Notes: a model not told the origin generated them from the sequence alone. 64,000 nucleotides of DNA from Microbacterium enclense (GCF_001456955.1 NZ_KQ758472.1:1-64000); one strand, 5' to 3'; numbered from the stretch's first letter, positions 45,759-55,664 are shown. A program made the numbers and translations.

Positions 45759-45764
45759 ATTCTA
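45759..45764 (-). promoter_or_regulatory. -10 element of a leaderless metG promoter
   Basis: TAGAAT on the minus strand is separated by 6 nt (CCTTCA) from the metG GTG. It is one of the closest matches to the consensus TATAAT in the window. Confidence 0.6.
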
Positions 45765-45813
45765 CGGGGCCGCGCCCACGCGCCCGGCGCGTGTGACGGT
45801 GCCCGGCCGCGCC

Positions 45814-45876
45814 GCGTGAGGGGTCGGTTCGTGTCGCCTGGGCCGCTGCGGGGCGACGAAAAGTGACCCCTCGCGC
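45814..45876. repeat. Two-tier palindrome, GTCGC-core family (copy 1)
   Basis: GCGTGAGGGGTC (45814 on) pairs with GACCCCTCGCGC (45865-45876) with one wobble; inside, GTCGCC (45833-45838) pairs with GGCGAC (45852-45857). Length is 63 nt. It lies between the metG promoter and the rsmI stop codon. Other copies are at 59913, 60038 and 63116. Confidence 0.75.
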
Positions 45877-45891
45877 GAACGAGAGACCGGG

Positions 45892-46710
45892 TCAGCGCTT
45901 GACGGCGAGGGCCGCCTGGTACAGCTCGCGCGATGAGTGGCCCGTTTGCGACGCCACCTCGGCGGCCGCCTCCTTCAGTCGGGTGCCGCCGCGCACGAGT
46001 TCGAGCACCTGGGTCACGGCATCCGGGAACGCCACCTCGCGCGCCTGGGCCCCGCCCACGACGATCGCGATCTCGCCCCGCACGCCCTCGGCCGCCCAGG
46101 CGGCGAGCTCGGCGAGCGTGCCGCGCTTGACCTCTTCGTACAGCTTGGTGAGCTCGCGGCAGACCGCCGCGGGACGGTCGGCGCCGAAGGCGGCCGCCAG
46201 ATCGTCGAGGGTGGATGCCAACCGCGACGGCGACTCGAAGAAGACCAGGGTGCGCTCCTCCGACGCCAGCTGCGCGAAGGCCTTGCGGCGCTCGCCGGGC
46301 TTGCGGCGCGGGAACCCCTCGAAGGCGAAGCGATCGGTGGGAAGGCCCGCGACGGCGAGCGCCGTGACAACGGCGCTGGGCCCGGGGAGCGCCGTGACGG
46401 TGACCCCGGCCGCGGCCGCCGCGGCGACCAGGCCGAATCCGGGGTCGCTGACGGTGGGCATGCCGGCGTCGCTGAGTACGAGCAGGTCGTCTTCGCGGGC
46501 CAGGTCGACGAGTTCGGCGGCACGGTCCTTCTCGTTGTGATCGTGCAGGGCGATGAGGCGCGGGCGGTTCTCGACGCCCAGACCGGCGAGCAGACGCTGG
46601 GTCGTGCGGGTGTCTTCGGCAGCGACGACACGGGCGTTCTCGAGCGCTTCGACGAGGCGCTTCGAGGCGTCTCCGAGGTTGCCGATCGGAGTCGCCGCGA
46701 GGATGATCAC
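45892..46710 (-). CDS. rsmI: 16S rRNA (cytidine1402-2'-O)-methyltransferase RsmI
   Basis: The 272-residue SAM-dependent enzyme of the tetrapyrrole-methylase fold modifies C1402 in 16S rRNA. ATPIGNLGDAS, AAEDTRTTQRLL, LVLSDAGMPTVSDPG and LPGPSAVVTAL are characteristic, as is FEGFPRRKPGERR. GTG 46710 is preceded by TAGGGT at 6 nt and no ribosome site. The promoter overlaps that of the divergent pmt gene. Confidence 0.96.
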   Translation of the reverse strand: MIILAATPIGNLGDASKRLVEALENARVVAAEDTRTTQRLLAGLGVENRPRLIALHDHNEKDRAAELVDLAREDDLLVLSDAGMPTVSDPGFGLVAAAAAAGVTVTALPGPSAVVTALAVAGLPTDRFAFEGFPRRKPGERRKAFAQLASEERTLVFFESPSRLASTLDDLAAAFGADRPAAVCRELTKLYEEVKRGTLAELAAWAAEGVRGEIAIVVGGAQAREVAFPDAVTQVLELVRGGTRLKEAAAEVASQTGHSSRELYQAALAVKR

Positions 46711-46732
46711 GGCCCCACCCTATGCTGGGCGC
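46711..46732. promoter_or_regulatory. Overlapping back-to-back leaderless promoters of rsmI and pmt
   Basis: Only 22 bp separate the two GTG starts. On the minus strand TAGGGT (46722-46717) is 6 nt from the rsmI GTG. On the plus strand TATGCT (46721-46726) is 6 nt from the pmt GTG 46733. The hexamers share bases 46721-46722, so RNA polymerase can hardly occupy both at once. Confidence 0.65.
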
Positions 46733-48304
46733 GTGAGCACCGCTGTCCCTTCACTGCGCCCCGATGTCGAGCCGACGCGCCTCGACCGCTGGCGCGACGT
46801 CCTGCTCGCCGACCCGCGGGGGATGCGTCTGTGGCGGTGGCTCGCCCCGGCGCTCGTCACGATCGTCGCGGCGGTGCTGCGCCTGTTCGACCTCGGCAAC
46901 CCGCACGCGCTCGTCTTCGACGAGACCTACTACGTCAAGGATTCGTGGAGCCAGTGGGTGCTCGGCTATCCGTCGGCGTGGCCCGAGAACGCCGACGCGA
47001 GCTTCGTCGCGGGCGACACCGACATCTTCACCGGCGTGGGCAGCTACGTCGTGCACCCCCCGCTCGGTCGCATCCTGATCGGCGCTGGCATGGCCTTGCT
47101 CGGCCCCGACTCGGCCACCGGGTGGCGCCTGTCGGCCGCGCTGTTCGGCACGGCGACCGTGCTGCTGGTTTACCTGATCGCACACAACCTGACCCGGTCG
47201 ATCCCCTTCGCCACCGTGGCCTCCGGTCTCATCGCCGTCGAGGGCGTGAGCATCGTGCTGAGCCGCATCTCGCTGCTCGACGTGTTCCTGACCTTCTTCG
47301 TCGTGCTGACGTTCTGGTTCGTGGTGCTCGATCATCGGCGCACGGGCGACATCCTCGACGCCGCCATGGATCGTCTGCCCGGCTCCACCCATAACTGGGG
47401 TCCGCTGCTGTGGGACCGCCCGTGGCTGCTGGCGGCGGGTGCGGCCGCGGGAGCGGCGACGGCGGTGAAGTGGTCGGGGCTGTACGTGCTCGCGGCGGTC
47501 GGCATCTACGTCGTCGTCACCGACGCCATCGCCCGCCGCCGCGTCGGCATCGTGCAGTGGCCGATGGATGCCGTGCGTCAGGGCCTCATCTCTTTCGTGC
47601 TGATCGTGCCGGTGTCGCTCGTCGTCTATGTGACGAGCTGGTCGGGGTGGCTGTTCACGACCGGCGGATACGACCGCAGCAGCGATCCGGCCGGAACGGG
47701 GCTGATGGCGCTGCTGCCCGGACCGTTGCAGAACCTGTGGGCCTACCACCAGTCGATGTACGGCTTCCACGTCGGGCTCGTCACCCCGCACAGCTACGCC
47801 AGCCCGGCGTGGCAGTGGCCGTTCCTCATCCGACCCACCTCGATGTACTGGCACCAGGACGATTTCGGGGTGAACGGCTGCGGGCTGCCGAACGGCTGCA
47901 CCGAGGCGATCGCGAGCAACTCGAACCCGCTCATCTGGTGGGCCGGCATCGCGGCATCCGTGTATCTGCTCGTGCGCTTCGTGCTGGTGCGCGACTGGCG
48001 CCACGCCCTCGTGCTGACGGGCCTGGCCGCCACCTATCTGCCGTGGCTGCTGTACCCCGAGCGCACGATCTTCCAGTTCTACACGGTGGCCATGGTGCCC
48101 TTCCTCGTACTCGCTCTGACCTTCGCGCTGCAAGACGTCGCGCGGGGCATGCGCGGCCTGTCGCGCGCTCACGGTCAGGTGATCGTGGCGGTGTTCCTCA
48201 TCGCGTGCGTGGGCATCTCGGCGTTCTGGTACCCGGTGTGGGCGGGCCTCCCCGTCTCGTACGAGTTCTGGCGGCTGCACAACTGGCTGCCCAGCTGGAT
48301 CTGA
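46733..48304 (+). CDS. Protein O-mannosyltransferase, GT39 family
   Basis: The 523-residue membrane enzyme has about eleven segments and transfers mannose from polyprenyl-phosphate-mannose to Ser/Thr of exported proteins. ALVFDETYYVKDSW holds the catalytic Asp-Glu pair in the first outer loop; HPPLGRILI, SIVLSRISLLDVFLTFF, AAGAATAVKWSGLY and YPERTIFQFYTV are family blocks. GTG 46733 follows TATGCT by 6 nt. Pro/Thr-rich exported proteins such as those at 21836 and 54036 are possible substrates. Confidence 0.94.
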   Translation: MSTAVPSLRPDVEPTRLDRWRDVLLADPRGMRLWRWLAPALVTIVAAVLRLFDLGNPHALVFDETYYVKDSWSQWVLGYPSAWPENADASFVAGDTDIFTGVGSYVVHPPLGRILIGAGMALLGPDSATGWRLSAALFGTATVLLVYLIAHNLTRSIPFATVASGLIAVEGVSIVLSRISLLDVFLTFFVVLTFWFVVLDHRRTGDILDAAMDRLPGSTHNWGPLLWDRPWLLAAGAAAGAATAVKWSGLYVLAAVGIYVVVTDAIARRRVGIVQWPMDAVRQGLISFVLIVPVSLVVYVTSWSGWLFTTGGYDRSSDPAGTGLMALLPGPLQNLWAYHQSMYGFHVGLVTPHSYASPAWQWPFLIRPTSMYWHQDDFGVNGCGLPNGCTEAIASNSNPLIWWAGIAASVYLLVRFVLVRDWRHALVLTGLAATYLPWLLYPERTIFQFYTVAMVPFLVLALTFALQDVARGMRGLSRAHGQVIVAVFLIACVGISAFWYPVWAGLPVSYEFWRLHNWLPSWI

Positions 48305-48305
48305 C

Positions 48306-49079
48306 GTGGGCCGCGGCGACGACTGGCTGCACGATCCGCGGCCGATCCAGCGCATCAAGATCTTCAGCGACGCGGCGATCGATCCCGGGGCATGGCCGGC
48401 CGACATCCCCGCCGTCAGGCAGTTTCTCGACGTCGCGGGCGGCGACGGGTGGGAGGTCGGCGCGGGCGTGACCTTCCTCGTCGGCGAGAACGGTTCGGGC
48501 AAGTCGACCCTGATCGAGGGGATCGCGGAGGCGTACGGCCTGCCCGCCGAGGGCGGGTCGAGCAACGGCGGCGGCGAGACCCGGCGCACCGAGAGCCCGC
48601 TGAGCGAGTGGCTGCGCATCGAGCGGAGCCCGCGCGCCCCGCGGTGGGGCTTCTTCCTGCGAGCTGAAACGATGCACAGCTACTACTCGTGGCGCGACGA
48701 CCTGCCGCCCGACGGCCGATCGTCGGTGCCGAGCCTGCACCCGATGAGCCACGGCGAATCGTTCAACGCCCTGCTCGACGAAGCCCTCGACCACCCGCAG
48801 TACGTCGCCGGACTCGCGTGCCTCGACGAGCCGGAGGCGGCGCTGTCGTTCTCGTCGACGCTGCGCTGGCTGGCATCGCTCGATCGCATGCGCTCGCGCG
48901 GCACGCAGGTGATCTGCGCGACCCACTCCCCCGTGCTGGCGGCGTTGCCCGGCGCGACGATCCTCGAACTCGGCGACTGGGGCATCCGCGAGAGTGCGTG
49001 GGAGGACCTGGAGGTGGTGCGGCTGCACCGGAGCTTCCTCGACGCGCCGGAGCGGTTCCTGCGGCACCTGCTCGATTAG
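48306..49079 (+). CDS. RecF/ABC-type AAA ATPase, stand-alone
   Basis: The 257-residue protein is an ABC/SMC-type ATPase without membrane part: Walker A GENGSGKST (60-68), Q-loop region FFLRAETMHSYYS, signature-like MSHGESFNALL, Walker B GLACLDEPEAALS and switch CATHSPVLAALPG. Such short ATPases are common and mostly of unknown role. It begins at GTG 48306, immediately after the pmt stop codon, so it is probably co-transcribed with pmt. Confidence 0.88.
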   Translation: MGRGDDWLHDPRPIQRIKIFSDAAIDPGAWPADIPAVRQFLDVAGGDGWEVGAGVTFLVGENGSGKSTLIEGIAEAYGLPAEGGSSNGGGETRRTESPLSEWLRIERSPRAPRWGFFLRAETMHSYYSWRDDLPPDGRSSVPSLHPMSHGESFNALLDEALDHPQYVAGLACLDEPEAALSFSSTLRWLASLDRMRSRGTQVICATHSPVLAALPGATILELGDWGIRESAWEDLEVVRLHRSFLDAPERFLRHLLD

Positions 49080-49090
49080 GCGGGCTCGCC

Positions 49091-50908
49091 TCAGACCAGC
49101 GCGGCCGGATCCGTCGTCGGCAGCGCGCAGGTGAACGCCCGGCAGTCGTACGCGGTGGCCTCGCCCCCGATCGCGGCCTTGCCCGCGAACAGCTCGAAGC
49201 CCGCCTCGGCGAACGCCTGAGCCTGCGCGGGCGACAGCACCGCGACCACGTCGGCGGCGACCCTGCGGGCGGCGTCGGCGATCTCGGCATCCGTCTCGCC
49301 CACCACGACCACCTGACGGGGAGCGGATGCCAGCCCCAGGGCGACGTCGAGGATCGCGCCGTGCGCCAGAGGTGTGGCCAGCGCCGTGTCGGAGGCCGCC
49401 CGCACGAGCGTGTCGGCAGCGGTGCGGTAGCGCTCCCCCGCGCCGAGACGCCACAGGTCGAGCGCCGCCGCGGCGAACACCGACGGCCCCGAGGGCGACG
49501 CCCCGTCGCTCGGCACGCCGTGCGGCTGCATCCCCTGCGCGACGAGCACCGGGTCGCCGCCGCCCGGAACATGGATGCCGCCGTCGCCGAGGCACAGGTC
49601 GACGAGCGCCCGTGCGCGCGATGCGTACACGACCTCGCCGGTCGCCCGGGCGAGGGCGAGCAGGCCCCGCGCGAGTCCGCCGTAGTCCTCGAGCGTCGCG
49701 GGAGCGGTGGAGCGGATCTCGTCGAACGAGGCACGGCGGAGGGTGCCGTCGTCGGCGACGTTGCTCTCGAGCACGGCGTCGGCGGCCCAGCGCGCCGCCT
49801 CGAGGAAACGCGGGTCGGTGCGGGTGCCGACGGCGGCGAGCGCGGCGATCGCGTGGCCGTTCCAGCCGGTGACGACCTTGGCATCCAGAGCCGGGGGCTG
49901 CAGACCTGACCGATCTGCGACCCGGTAGTATCCGCCTTCGTTGCGGACGCCGTCGATGATCGACTCGGAGTCCTGCGCCGCGGCGATGCCGCCGGTGGGC
50001 AGTTGCAGCACGTCGACGAGAAAACGTGCCGCGTCGGTCGCCGCGACATCGTCGCCCGCGGCGAGGGCGACTTCGACGAGCCCGGCGTTGTCGGTGAGCA
50101 TGCGTTCGTAGTGCGGCACGCTCCAGTCGCGGCGGGTGGCGTAGCGGAAGAAGCCGCCCTCGACCGTGTCGTGCAGGTCGGAGCCGGCCATGGCGGCGAG
50201 GGCTCGGGATGCCACGCCCGCGGCATCCGGAGCATCCGATGCCAGCGCGGGGTGCTGCATGAACCGCAGCACCGGCGTGTTCGGGAACTTCGGCGTCTCG
50301 AACGCGGGTCCGGCCGCGAAGCCGGCGTATTCGCGGTCTTCACGCGCGACAACGGCACGCGCGGCGGCGGCGAGATGCTCGAGGGTGGGAGGCGCGTCGG
50401 CGGGGGCGGTCGCGGCGGCGGCGAGGGCGTCACGAAGGGAGGAGCCCGTGGCATCCACGTCACCGCGTCGCTCGGTCCAGGCCTCGCGCACCGCGGCGAG
50501 CACCTGACGGAACGAGGGCTGCGGCGGGCGGGGCACGGGCGGGAAGTACGTGCCGGCGTAGAACACCCGACCCTCGGGGCTCGCGAAGACGGTCAGCGGC
50601 CACCCGAGGTGCGGGGTGAACGCGCTGGCGGCGTCGAGGTAGGCGGCATCCACGTCGGGATGCTCCTCGCGGTCGACCTTGATCGACACGAACCCGTCGT
50701 TCAGCACGGCGGCGGCCTCGGCATCCTGGAACGACTCCCGGGCCATGACGTGGCACCAGTGACAGGTGCTGTACCCGATCGAGACCATGACGGGCACGTC
50801 TCGTTCGGCGGCGAGCGCGAACGCCTCGGCCCCCCAGGGGAACCACGCGACGGGATTGTCGGCGTGGGCCCGCAGGTAGGGACTCGAGGCGTTCGCGAGG
50901 CGGTTCAT
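49091..50908 (-). CDS. DUF255 thioredoxin-like/glycoside-hydrolase-fold protein (YyaL type)
   Basis: The 605-residue protein begins with a thioredoxin-fold DUF255 domain (about 1-160): NPVAWFPWG, the active-site motif CHWCHVM (Cys49 and Cys52) and [10 protein letters not shown]. The remainder (about 170-600) is an alpha/alpha-barrel like that of N-acylglucosamine epimerases (ALLxx, [17 protein letters not shown]). The function is not established for this widespread family. It ends convergently, 11 nt from the ATPase stop. Confidence 0.92.
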   Translation of the reverse strand: MNRLANASSPYLRAHADNPVAWFPWGAEAFALAAERDVPVMVSIGYSTCHWCHVMARESFQDAEAAAVLNDGFVSIKVDREEHPDVDAAYLDAASAFTPHLGWPLTVFASPEGRVFYAGTYFPPVPRPPQPSFRQVLAAVREAWTERRGDVDATGSSLRDALAAAATAPADAPPTLEHLAAAARAVVAREDREYAGFAAGPAFETPKFPNTPVLRFMQHPALASDAPDAAGVASRALAAMAGSDLHDTVEGGFFRYATRRDWSVPHYERMLTDNAGLVEVALAAGDDVAATDAARFLVDVLQLPTGGIAAAQDSESIIDGVRNEGGYYRVADRSGLQPPALDAKVVTGWNGHAIAALAAVGTRTDPRFLEAARWAADAVLESNVADDGTLRRASFDEIRSTAPATLEDYGGLARGLLALARATGEVVYASRARALVDLCLGDGGIHVPGGGDPVLVAQGMQPHGVPSDGASPSGPSVFAAAALDLWRLGAGERYRTAADTLVRAASDTALATPLAHGAILDVALGLASAPRQVVVVGETDAEIADAARRVAADVVAVLSPAQAQAFAEAGFELFAGKAAIGGEATAYDCRAFTCALPTTDPAALV

Positions 50909-50923
50909 GCGCGCCCGATCAGC

Positions 50924-51769
<846 letters not shown>

Positions 51770-51914
51770 CTAGGAGAATCGATTCGGAGGGGGTTCGGGG
51801 TTGACGTGGGACCCCGCGGCGCAGAAATGCGGACGGGCGCGTCGATGAGCCATTGCCGCCGCGCCGCGCGTCGCGCGCCGGGGCCCGCGCGGACGTCCGT
51901 GGTTGACTACCCCC

Positions 51915-53177
51915 ATGCCCGCCGATCCCCCCGCGAACCACGCGCAACGTCGCCCCGACTCGGGTGTGCGGCGCGGACTGAAACTCGCCGCGATCGCGGT
52001 GACCGTGGTCGTCGTCGCCGCGGTCGCCGTCGGCGGCTTCTACGCGTGGTCGCTGACCCAGCGATTGCAGGACGCGGCGGTGCCGCTCGCCGACGCCCCT
52101 GCGGAGCCGCCCGCGCTGAGCGCCTACACCGAGCCGTTCTCGGTGCTGGTGGTCGGCACCGACGAGTGCGACGACGTGGTCACGGCGGCCTTCGGACCCC
52201 GCTGCTCGGACCCCGAGAACGATGGCGCGCGCAACGACGTGAACATGCTCGTGCACGTCTCGGCGAACCCGCGCCGCGTCACGGTGGTGTCATTCCCCCG
52301 CGACCTGCAGGTCGAGATCCCGGAGTGCACGACCGCAGACGGCGGCACCTTCGCAGGTGCCTTCAAGGCGTCGATCAACACGGCCTACGAAGCGGGCGGG
52401 CTCACCTGCGTCGCCGAGACCGTGTCGGAGCTCAGCGGGCAGAGCATCCCGTTCGCGGGCAAGGTCAGCTTCGGCAACGTCGTCAACATCACCGATGCCA
52501 TCGGTGGCGTCGAGGTGTGCATCGCCGGCGACGGCATCGACGACCCCGACGCCGGAATCGACTGGCCGGCGGGCCCGCGGGTCGTGAAGGGATTCGACGC
52601 ACTCGCGTTCCTGCGCACCCGGTACGGTGTCGGCGACGGCAGCGACCTCGCCCGCATCGGCAACCAGCAGCAGTACCTCTCGCGGCTGATCAACAAGCTG
52701 CGCAGCGATGAGGTGCTGTCGAACCCGGGCACGCTCCTGGGCCTGGCGAACACGGCCGTGAACAACATCACGCCGAGCGAGAGCCTGGCCGACCCGGTGC
52801 GCATCGCGCAGCTCGCCTACACGCTCAAGGACGTGCCCTTCGAGGACATCACCTTCGTGCAGTACCCCGTGGCCGACGACCCCGACGACAGCAACCGCGT
52901 CGTGCCCGACCAGGAGGCCGCCGAGACGCTGTGGCAGGCGCTGGCCGACAACGCGCCGTTGGCTCTGACGGGTGGTCTGAACGGCAACGAGGGCGTGATC
53001 GCCGATCCGTCCGTCCCGACCGCCGAGCCCACCGAAGGCGCACCGGATGCCGCGACACCGGCGCCCGACGCCAGCGCCACGCCCGGAGCGAGCTCGGCAC
53101 CCGAGGTCGTGCAGCTGCCGAGCAACATCAACGGCTCGAAAGCGAACCAGCCGACCTGCTCCGACGGCAACGGCTGA
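51915..53177 (+). CDS. LytR-CpsA-Psr (LCP) family ligase
   Basis: The 420-residue protein has a short cytoplasmic start, a membrane segment (about 25-48) and an extracellular LCP domain (about 75-290; FSVLVVGTDE, ARNDVNMLVHVSANPRRVTVVSFPRDLQVEIP, INTAYEAGG, FLRTRYGVGDGSDLARIGNQQQYL). LCP enzymes join polyprenyl-linked polymers to peptidoglycan. The C-terminus is Ala/Pro/Thr-rich. ATG 51915 is preferred; TTG 51903 is four codons upstream. The base pattern before the start (TTGACT, 6 nt) resembles a weak leaderless promoter. Confidence 0.92.
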   Translation: MPADPPANHAQRRPDSGVRRGLKLAAIAVTVVVVAAVAVGGFYAWSLTQRLQDAAVPLADAPAEPPALSAYTEPFSVLVVGTDECDDVVTAAFGPRCSDPENDGARNDVNMLVHVSANPRRVTVVSFPRDLQVEIPECTTADGGTFAGAFKASINTAYEAGGLTCVAETVSELSGQSIPFAGKVSFGNVVNITDAIGGVEVCIAGDGIDDPDAGIDWPAGPRVVKGFDALAFLRTRYGVGDGSDLARIGNQQQYLSRLINKLRSDEVLSNPGTLLGLANTAVNNITPSESLADPVRIAQLAYTLKDVPFEDITFVQYPVADDPDDSNRVVPDQEAAETLWQALADNAPLALTGGLNGNEGVIADPSVPTAEPTEGAPDAATPAPDASATPGASSAPEVVQLPSNINGSKANQPTCSDGNG

Positions 53178-53229
53178 CCGGATCGCTGCGCGGTGGCACC
53201 GGCTCGGCGTCGGACGCGGCGCCGCCGCC

Positions 53230-53976
53230 TCAGCGCAGGTGAGCCTCGGCGTACGCCACCATGGCATCCCGGATCGTCCCCGCGTTCTGCTCCCCTCCGT
53301 AGACCGCGGCGAACCGCGCGTCCGCCACGTACAGCTCGCCCAGGCCGGTGTACGACGCGGCGTCCGGAACCCGTCCCCACTGGTCGCCGACCCAGGCGTG
53401 GTGCGCGGCGACGAGGTGCTGCAGCTCGGGGTCGTCCGGCCGCAGGCCCTTCTCGGCGGCGTCTCGCAGCGACGCGTTGAGGTCGCGACCGTGCTCGTCG
53501 GCGGCGCGGCGCTGGTCGGGGGTGAGCGCGCGGCGGCGGGCGGCGCTGCGCTTCCACGCCTCGTCGCCCCACCTCTCGCGCACCTCGCTCTCGTAGCGTG
53601 AGTCGTCCACTCCCGCGAGGGCGTCGTCGATGCTCATGTGTCGTCCTTCCTCCAGGGCTGTCAGGGTGTCGCGCACCGCGATGATGCGTTCATCGAGCGC
53701 GGTGCGCGCGCGTTCGAGGGTCGCGAGGTGCTCCCGCACCGTCTCGGCGAAGGTCCTCTCGTCTCGCAGCGCCCGCGCGATGTCGGGCAGCGACACCTCG
53801 AGCGCGCGCAGCGACAGGATCCGGTACAGGCGCGCGACCTCCGCGTCGCCGTAGAAGCGATAGCCGTTGTCCGCGACCCGCGCCGGACGCAGCAGTCCCA
53901 CGCTCTCGTAGTGGCGGAGCGTGCGGCTGGTCACTCCCGCCGCGCGGGCGACCTCGGCGATGGGCCATTCGTTCAT
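53230..53976 (-). CDS. MerR-family regulator with TipAS-type ligand domain
   Basis: The 248-residue protein has an N-terminal MerR winged helix (WPIAEVARAAGVTSRTLRHYESVGLLRPARVADNGYRFYG), a coiled coil (about 75-115), and a C-terminal TipAS-like domain (about 120-248; RRAADEHGRDLNASLRDAAEKG, HHAWVGDQWGR) that in relatives traps thiopeptides and other drugs. Start ATG 53976 fits a MerR-type promoter with 19-bp spacer directly upstream. It should regulate itself and perhaps the divergent NagZ-like gene. Confidence 0.92.
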   Translation of the reverse strand: MNEWPIAEVARAAGVTSRTLRHYESVGLLRPARVADNGYRFYGDAEVARLYRILSLRALEVSLPDIARALRDERTFAETVREHLATLERARTALDERIIAVRDTLTALEEGRHMSIDDALAGVDDSRYESEVRERWGDEAWKRSAARRRALTPDQRRAADEHGRDLNASLRDAAEKGLRPDDPELQHLVAAHHAWVGDQWGRVPDAASYTGLGELYVADARFAAVYGGEQNAGTIRDAMVAYAEAHLR

Positions 53977-53983
53977 GGCATCC

Positions 53984-54014
53984 ACCCTGCCGGTTGACGC
54001 TGCGGCAGAGTCAA
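53984..54014. promoter_or_regulatory. MerR-type promoter-operator with 19-bp spacer
   Basis: On the minus strand, -35 TTGACT (54014-54009) and -10 CAGGGT (53989-53984) are 19 bp apart, longer than the normal 17. The dyad TTGAC-N11-GTCAA (53994-54014) is centred in the spacer. This arrangement is the hallmark of MerR-activated promoters. The -10 ends 7 nt before ATG 53976. Confidence 0.68.
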
Positions 54015-54035
54015 GGCGGGAGGTCGTTCAGGCTC

Positions 54036-55220
54036 ATGAGCGACGATCGAGGGGTGAAGATCTCCGCGCGCCCGACCGCCCTGCTGATGCTCGCAGCACT
54101 GGCCCTCACCGCGTGCGCGCCCGCTCCCGCACCGTCGTCGTCGTCCGCGACGAGTTCGCCGACGCCGACGCCGACGCCGACACCCAGCCCCACCCCGACG
54201 CCGGATCCGTTGGCCGGCATGAGTCTCGACGACAAGGTCGGGCAGATGTTCATGGTCGGCACCTCGGTCGACGGCGCCGACCCGACCACGCTCGCCGCCG
54301 TGACCGACGATCGCATCGGCGGCATCTTCTTGCACGGGCGATCGAATGCCGGCGCACAGGCGATCGCGGGGCTCGTCGGCCAATTCACCGCCGCCGTCGA
54401 CGCGGACTCCCCCGAGCTGTGGGTCGCCACCGACCAGGAGGGCGGCACGGTGCAGGTGCTGTCGGGTCCCGGATTCGACGACATCCCTTCGGCGCTCGAA
54501 CAGTCGGCCGAGGACGACGGCGCTCTGCGCGCGAGCGCGGCGTCGTGGGCCGGTCAGCTCGCGCAGGCCGGGGTGACGATGAACCTCGCGCCGGTCGCCG
54601 ACATCGTCACGAGCCCCGAGTTCGCGGCATCCAATCCCCCGATCGGAGCGCTCGGGCGGGAGTACGGCTACGACGCCGCGACGGTCGCCGCGAAGTCCGG
54701 GGCGTTCGCCGCCGGGATGCGCGACGGCGGGGTGCTGCCGACGTTCAAGCACTTCCCGGGTCTGGGGCACGTCGACGACAACACCGACTACTCCACCGGG
54801 GTGACCGACGACGTGGTCACCGGCGACGGACCCGACGTGGGCGTGTACTCCATGGTGCTGCCGCAGGGCGCGGCGGTGGTGATGCTCTCGACGGCCGACT
54901 ACGCGCTGATCGACCCCGGTGTTCCCGCGGCGTTCTCGCCCGCGGTGGTCGGCGTGTTGCGCGACACGGTCGGCTTCGACGGGGTCGTGACGTGCGACGA
55001 CCTCTCGGCCGCCGACCAGGTCGAGGAGTACTCCCCCGCCGACCGCGCGACGCGGGCCGTCGACGCGGGGGTCGATCTGCTGCTGGTGTCGGCGGATCCG
55101 TCGGTCTACCCCGAGATGCGGGATGCCGTGCGCTCGCGCGCCCAGGCCGACCCGGCGTTCGCCGAGAAGGTGGATGCCGCGGTGACGCGCATCCTGGCCC
55201 AGAAGGCGTCGATGCCCTGA
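54036..55220 (+). CDS. NagZ-like glycoside hydrolase family 3 lipoprotein
   Basis: The 394-residue protein has a lipoprotein signal ending LTAC (Cys27), a Pro/Thr repeat linker (about 35-60) and a GH3 domain (about 62-392). ATDQEGG, the NagZ loop KHFPGLGHVDDNTDYST and the nucleophile Asp in VVTCDDLSA identify it as beta-N-acetylhexosaminidase-like, acting on peptidoglycan fragments outside the cell. Start ATG 54036 or GTG 54054; both give the same signal peptide core. The linker is a candidate substrate for O-mannosylation. Confidence 0.9.
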   Translation: MSDDRGVKISARPTALLMLAALALTACAPAPAPSSSSATSSPTPTPTPTPSPTPTPDPLAGMSLDDKVGQMFMVGTSVDGADPTTLAAVTDDRIGGIFLHGRSNAGAQAIAGLVGQFTAAVDADSPELWVATDQEGGTVQVLSGPGFDDIPSALEQSAEDDGALRASAASWAGQLAQAGVTMNLAPVADIVTSPEFAASNPPIGALGREYGYDAATVAAKSGAFAAGMRDGGVLPTFKHFPGLGHVDDNTDYSTGVTDDVVTGDGPDVGVYSMVLPQGAAVVMLSTADYALIDPGVPAAFSPAVVGVLRDTVGFDGVVTCDDLSAADQVEEYSPADRATRAVDAGVDLLLVSADPSVYPEMRDAVRSRAQADPAFAEKVDAAVTRILAQKASMP

Positions 55221-55259
55221 CGCGGGGGCGCGGCGGCGCTGGGGCTGGTGCTTGAGCTG

Positions 55260-55324
55260 GACCGGCCGCGCTGGCGCCGGCGCTTGCGCGGGACCGGCCG
55301 CGCTGGCGCCGGCGCGCTTGCGCG
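55260..55324. repeat. Direct repeat, 31-33 bp, two copies
   Basis: GACCGGCCGCGCTGGCGCCG begins at 55260 and again at 55292; both continue GCG...CTTGCGCG, the second with two extra bases. The second copy runs into the first 67-nt palindrome. Confidence 0.75.
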
Positions 55325-55389
55325 AGAAACGCCGTTCGTCACGAGACACGGTGTCGCGTGGCGTGTCTCGATCGGAACGGCGTTTCTCG
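55323..55389. repeat. 67-nt two-tier palindrome, CGAGAAACG family (copy 1)
   Basis: CGAGAAACGCCGTTC (55323-55337) pairs perfectly with GAACGGCGTTTCTCG (55375-55389). After symmetric 4-nt internal loops, CGAGACACG (55342-55350) pairs with CGTGTCTCG (55362-55370), leaving an 11-nt loop that contains GTCGC. Confidence 0.85.
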
Positions 55390-55483
55390 GGCTCGAGCGG
55401 AGGGGCTGCGCGGGCGATTGGGGCCGCGCCGCCACGCGCATCCAGGCAGAAGACGCTGAGACGCCGACGCGCTGCTGCTCGCG

Positions 55484-55550
55484 CGAGAAACGCCGTTCGT
55501 CACGAAACACGGTGTGGCGTGGCGTGTCTCGGTCGGAACGGCGTTTCTCG
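55484..55550. repeat. 67-nt two-tier palindrome, CGAGAAACG family (copy 2)
   Basis: This copy has the same 15-bp outer arms (55484-55498 with 55536-55550) and the same total length of 67 nt. Changes fall in the loop and one inner-stem base. It lies in direct orientation 161 bp after copy 1. Confidence 0.85.
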
Positions 55551-55608
55551 AGGCGGGGGCGCGGGGCGGAGCGTTTCTCGCCGCCACTCACCGCGACCGC
55601 ACACACCG

Positions 55609-55664
55609 GGCGACTCCCGGCCGGGCGGCCCACAGCGGGCGACTCCCGGCCGGGCGGCCCACAC
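55609..55664. repeat. 27-bp direct repeat, two copies
   Basis: GGGCGACTCCCGGCCGGGCG followed by GCCCACA occurs at 55609-55635 and 55638-55664, separated by 2 bp. It lies 70 bp upstream of hrpA; no role is apparent. Confidence 0.75.
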
